Shown here: positions 61,273-64,000 of the stretch, in pieces | Position numbering within the stretch: the stretch's first letter is position 1 | How the letters are laid out: every line of letters starts with the position of its first letter | NCBI RefSeq assembly: GCF_008124525.1 | Contig: NZ_VNHJ01000003.1 | Span: 124,001 to 188,000 of the forward strand | Length of the DNA stretch: 64,000 bases | Reading direction: 5' to 3' | Source: Oceanicella actignis | Lineage (GTDB): Bacteria > Pseudomonadota > Alphaproteobacteria > Rhodobacterales > Rhodobacteraceae | The notes under the pieces: generated by a model | The model's database searches: none | What the model was told of the DNA's origin: nothing | What the model saw: the letters and a program-made list of their open reading frames with translations, nothing else | Translations under genes and position numbers: made by a program

Positions 61273-63750
61273 TTGCGCAGATCGCCCCAGCCCTTCCTCC
61301 GCCCGTACGCCGTCGCCGCGCCGCTGGCGCGCGCGCTTGCGCTTGGCGCGCCGCTGATCCTCGCCGGCTTGAGCGCGCAGGCCGCCGCGGCGGGCGGCCC
61401 CGGCGCGCCGCTGCGCCTGGCCCCGCCGGCGCCGCGCCCCGAGGCGCCCGGCGCCGCGCTTGCGCCAAGGCCGGCGCCCGAGGCCAGCCCGATTCCCGCC
61501 CGCGCCCCGCGCGCCGCGCGGCGGGCGGGCGAGCGGGGCGGCGCCGCGTTCGCGTCCGTGGCGCAGAACCTCTCGGCCCCCGCCCGCGCGGCCCAGGCGG
61601 CCTCCGCCCCGAACGCGGACGCGGCCGGGTCCGGGGGCGGCCCCCTCTCGCGCGCCCTGGCCTCGGTCGCGCCCGATCCCGACGCGCCGGTGGCCCTTTC
61701 GGCCGATCGCGTGCGCTACGACAACGCCGCGGGGCTGCTGATCGCCGAGGGCGCGGTCGAGGTCCATTACGGCGCGCGCACCCTGACCGCCGAGCGCATC
61801 ATCTACGACGCGCGCGCCGACCGTGTGCGCGCCGAGGGCGAGGTGACGCTGCGCGGCCCCGAGGGCGCGGTCATCGTCGCGGATCTTGCCGATCTGGACG
61901 CGCAGCTGCGCGAGGGCCTGATCCGCGGCGCGCGCGCCTCGCTCGGCGCCCATGCGCGTTTCGCCGCCCGCGCCGCGCGGCGCATCGACGGGCGCTTCAA
62001 CGTGCTTTCGCGCGCGGTGTTCAGCCCCTGCGCCGTCTGCCCCGAGGACCCCACCCCGCTCTGGCGCATCCGCGCGCGGCGCATCGTCCATGACGAGCGC
62101 GAAGGCGTTGTCCATTACGAGGACGCCACCTTCGACATCCTGGGCGTGCCGGTGGCCTGGACGCCCTATTTCCGCCACCCGGACCCGGACCGCAAGCGCG
62201 CCACGGGCTTTCTGGCCCCGGACTATCTGCAAAGCTCGATCCTGGGCCATGCGGTCAAGCTGCCCTGGCACTGGGTGATCGACGACTCGTCCGACGCCAC
62301 GCTGACCGCCTTCGTCACCTCGGACGAGGGCGTGGTGCTGGAGGGCGAGCACCGCCGCGCCTATGCGCGCGGCGCGCTGCGCCTGGCCGGCTCGGTCACG
62401 CACAACGATTACGACGGCGAAAGCCGCCTGCGCGGCCATCTGGACGGCGCCGGGCTGTTCGCGCTGGGATCGGGCGCCGAGGCGGGCTTCCAGCTGGCCA
62501 TGGCCTCGGACGACGCCTATCTGCGCCGCTACGGGTATTCCGAGAAGGACCGCCTGACCTCCGAGGCCTACCTGCGCCACGGCGACGCGCAGGGCTATGC
62601 CGAGGCCTCGGCCGTGCGCTTCCAGAGCCTGCGCGACGACGAGCCCTTCGGCCAGATCCCCATGGCGCTGCCCGCCTTCGAGGGCCGGCGCAGCTGGGAC
62701 GAGGGGGTTCTGGGCGGCGTGATCTCGGCCGATCTGTCGGGCTACGCGCTGCGGCGCACGGCGGGGCAGGACACGGCGCGCATCGGCCTTGGCCTCGAAT
62801 GGGAGCGGCGCGGCGTCGAGCCCGTCACCGGGCTGAGCCTGGCGGCCCATGTCTCGGCGCGCGGCGACGTCTGGCGCGTGGCGGACGGCGCCGACGGGGC
62901 CGACGACGCCGCCCGCTTCGCGCCCATGGCCGCGGTCGAGGCGCGCTGGCCGCTGGCGCGCCATGACGGCGCCGACGGCCCCTTCGGCGCGGCGACCCAC
63001 ATCCTCGAGCCGATCGCGCAGCTCATCGCCGCGCCCTATGCCGACGACGACGGCCTGCCCAACGAGGACAGCGTGCTGACCGAGTTCGACGAGACCTCGC
63101 TCTTCTCGCTGCGCCGCCATGCGGGCGACGACGGCTTCGAGGAAGGCCCGCGCATGAATCTGGGCCTGCGCTACAGCGTCGCGACGCCTTCGGGCGCGTC
63201 CTTCTCGGCCTCGGGCGGGCGGGTGCTGCGCGCGCGCGCCATCGACAGCTTCGCCGGCGGCCAGGGCCTGAACAAGCGCGAATCCGACTTCGTCGGCGCT
63301 TGGTCGCTGTTCCTGCCCGGCGCGTTCAAGATCGACAACCGCCTGCGCGTGACCGACGACCTCGAGCTGCGCCGCAACGAGCTTTACCTGGGCGCGGATT
63401 GGCGCGGGCTGCAGCTGAACGCCTATCACGTCTATCTGGCCAAGGACTCGGTGACGCCCGACGACCGCCAGGAGGCCGCCGTCTCGGCGCGCTACGCGCT
63501 GACGCGCGCATGGAGCGTCGGCGGCGAGGCGCGGCGCGACCTGCAGGCGGGCGACTGGGTGCGCGCGCTGGGGCGCATCGGCTATCGAAACGAGTGCGTG
63601 GATGTGGAATTCTACGCCGGGCGCCGCTTCACCTCGTCGAACGACGCGCCGGCCGCGACCTTCTTCGGCGCGCGCCTGCGCCTGTGGGGACTGGGCGGCG
63701 GCGCCGAGCCCGGCCCCGTCCAGGGGACTTGCGCGCCGCGCATCCGATAG
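61273..63750 (+). CDS. lptD: LPS assembly outer-membrane protein LptD
   Basis: 825 residues from the TTG at 61273, which has AAGGAG seven bases upstream; another TTG at 61246 would lengthen it by nine. Signal peptide to about AQAAAAGG, Pro/Ala-rich linker, an OstA jellyroll from ~140 (LSADRVRYDNAAGLLIAEGAVEV), then the LptD barrel ending in EFYAGRRFTSSNDAP. Four Cys, at 253, 256, 775 and 820, are available for disulphides. Inserts LPS at the cell surface together with LptE. Directly follows lptG. Confidence 0.94.
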   Translation: MRRSPQPFLRPYAVAAPLARALALGAPLILAGLSAQAAAAGGPGAPLRLAPPAPRPEAPGAALAPRPAPEASPIPARAPRAARRAGERGGAAFASVAQNLSAPARAAQAASAPNADAAGSGGGPLSRALASVAPDPDAPVALSADRVRYDNAAGLLIAEGAVEVHYGARTLTAERIIYDARADRVRAEGEVTLRGPEGAVIVADLADLDAQLREGLIRGARASLGAHARFAARAARRIDGRFNVLSRAVFSPCAVCPEDPTPLWRIRARRIVHDEREGVVHYEDATFDILGVPVAWTPYFRHPDPDRKRATGFLAPDYLQSSILGHAVKLPWHWVIDDSSDATLTAFVTSDEGVVLEGEHRRAYARGALRLAGSVTHNDYDGESRLRGHLDGAGLFALGSGAEAGFQLAMASDDAYLRRYGYSEKDRLTSEAYLRHGDAQGYAEASAVRFQSLRDDEPFGQIPMALPAFEGRRSWDEGVLGGVISADLSGYALRRTAGQDTARIGLGLEWERRGVEPVTGLSLAAHVSARGDVWRVADGADGADDAARFAPMAAVEARWPLARHDGADGPFGAATHILEPIAQLIAAPYADDDGLPNEDSVLTEFDETSLFSLRRHAGDDGFEEGPRMNLGLRYSVATPSGASFSASGGRVLRARAIDSFAGGQGLNKRESDFVGAWSLFLPGAFKIDNRLRVTDDLELRRNELYLGADWRGLQLNAYHVYLAKDSVTPDDRQEAAVSARYALTRAWSVGGEARRDLQAGDWVRALGRIGYRNECVDVEFYAGRRFTSSNDAPAATFFGARLRLWGLGGGAEPGPVQGTCAPRIR

Positions 63751-63809
63751 GCCAAACCAGGTCAAGCGACCAACCGCGCCGCCCGGCGGCGCCGAAACGG
63801 GAAGATCCG

Positions 63810-64000
63810 ATGCCATTCACTCGCCTGCGCGCCGCGCTCGCCGCCGCGCTCGTCGCCGCAGCCGCGCTGGCCGCCCCGGGCCCCGGGCCCGCCGCCCAGA
63901 CCGCCGGGGCCGGCGCGCCCCGCGCCGCCTTCCAGACCGTCGCCTTCGTCAACGGCAAGGCCATCACCAATTACGACCTCGACCAGCGCATGCGCCTTCT
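63810..64000 (+). CDS. surA: Periplasmic chaperone SurA, N-terminal part
   Basis: Runs off the right edge; 63 codons visible. Signal peptide MPFTRLRAALAAALVAAAALAAP, then FQTVAFVNGKAITNYDLDQRMRLL, the start of the SurA chaperone domain. GGGAAG precedes the ATG. SurA delivers outer-membrane proteins such as LptD, its neighbour. No parvulin domain is in view. Confidence 0.9.
   Translation, partial: MPFTRLRAALAAALVAAAALAAPGPGPAAQTAGAGAPRAAFQTVAFVNGKAITNYDLDQRMRL

Noticed and set aside
61201-63816. An 871-codon minus-strand frame opposite lptD
   Set aside because: lptD on the plus strand has a signal peptide, OstA domain and barrel; the antisense frame has none.

Overview
The window is very GC-rich chromosomal DNA, densely packed with genes and with almost no AT-rich islands. 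Gene content and order point to an alphaproteobacterium of the Rhodobacterales (Paracoccaceae). The main evidence is a set of order blocks typical of that group: ppiD-trpE, trpG-trpD-trpC-moaC, murA-DUF2948-hisD-UPF0262-LMW phosphatase-infA-maf-RNase E/G-yacG-tRNA-Phe, purM-purN-ndk, and holC-pepA facing lptF-lptG-lptD-surA. A phosphatidylcholine synthase and the UbiT/U/V anaerobic ubiquinone genes agree with a metabolically versatile, facultatively anaerobic alphaproteobacterium. This placement is inference; no database search was possible.

Layout. 1-1699: 3' end of an alpha/beta-hydrolase-OsmC fusion and an epoxide-hydrolase-like gene. 1926-6043: parE followed by three tandem, mutually related lipoproteins. 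6123-8768: Uup-type ABC-F ATPase (minus strand), then an 800-base gap holding regularly spaced GC-palindromic repeats that resemble a decayed CRISPR array. 8769-19799: aminotransferase, orphan cytosine-C5 methyltransferase, PpiD, and the tryptophan genes, interrupted by a minus-strand membrane-anchored Ala/Pro-rich protein, ending in moaC. 19823-25013: an anaerobic region with a universal stress gene behind an FNR-type box, a Crp/Fnr regulator, and a DUF2478-ubiT-ubiU-ubiV operon behind a second FNR-type box. Both boxes sit about -41.5 from the predicted start of transcription.

25296-32817: tRNA-Met, aroK-aroB, a 44-residue membrane peptide, xerD, secG, an ArnT-like glycosyltransferase, a sorbosone-dehydrogenase-like protein and a cytochrome c. 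32859-38840: a complete peptide/opine-type ABC importer with a cytoplasmic type I phosphodiesterase, under a promoter overlapped by a near-perfect 22-bp palindrome. 38862-40501: an HSL-type esterase, tRNA-Thr and a small conserved protein. 40563-50709: the housekeeping block from murA to purN. 50731-56114: ndk with its terminator, an acyltransferase coupled to a lipoprotein, a second ABC-F ATPase and a membrane retropepsin. 56309-64000: holC, pepA and the LPS-transport genes lptF, lptG, lptD with the start of surA.

The same promoter form (TTG-type -35, 17-18 bp, TA-type -10) recurs in the gaps. In several genes lacking a Shine-Dalgarno sequence, the -10 lies so close to the ATG that a leaderless mRNA is expected. 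The three tRNA promoters have C-rich discriminators, as expected for stringent control. Nothing resembles a prophage, integron or insertion sequence. The long antisense reading frames are composition artefacts.
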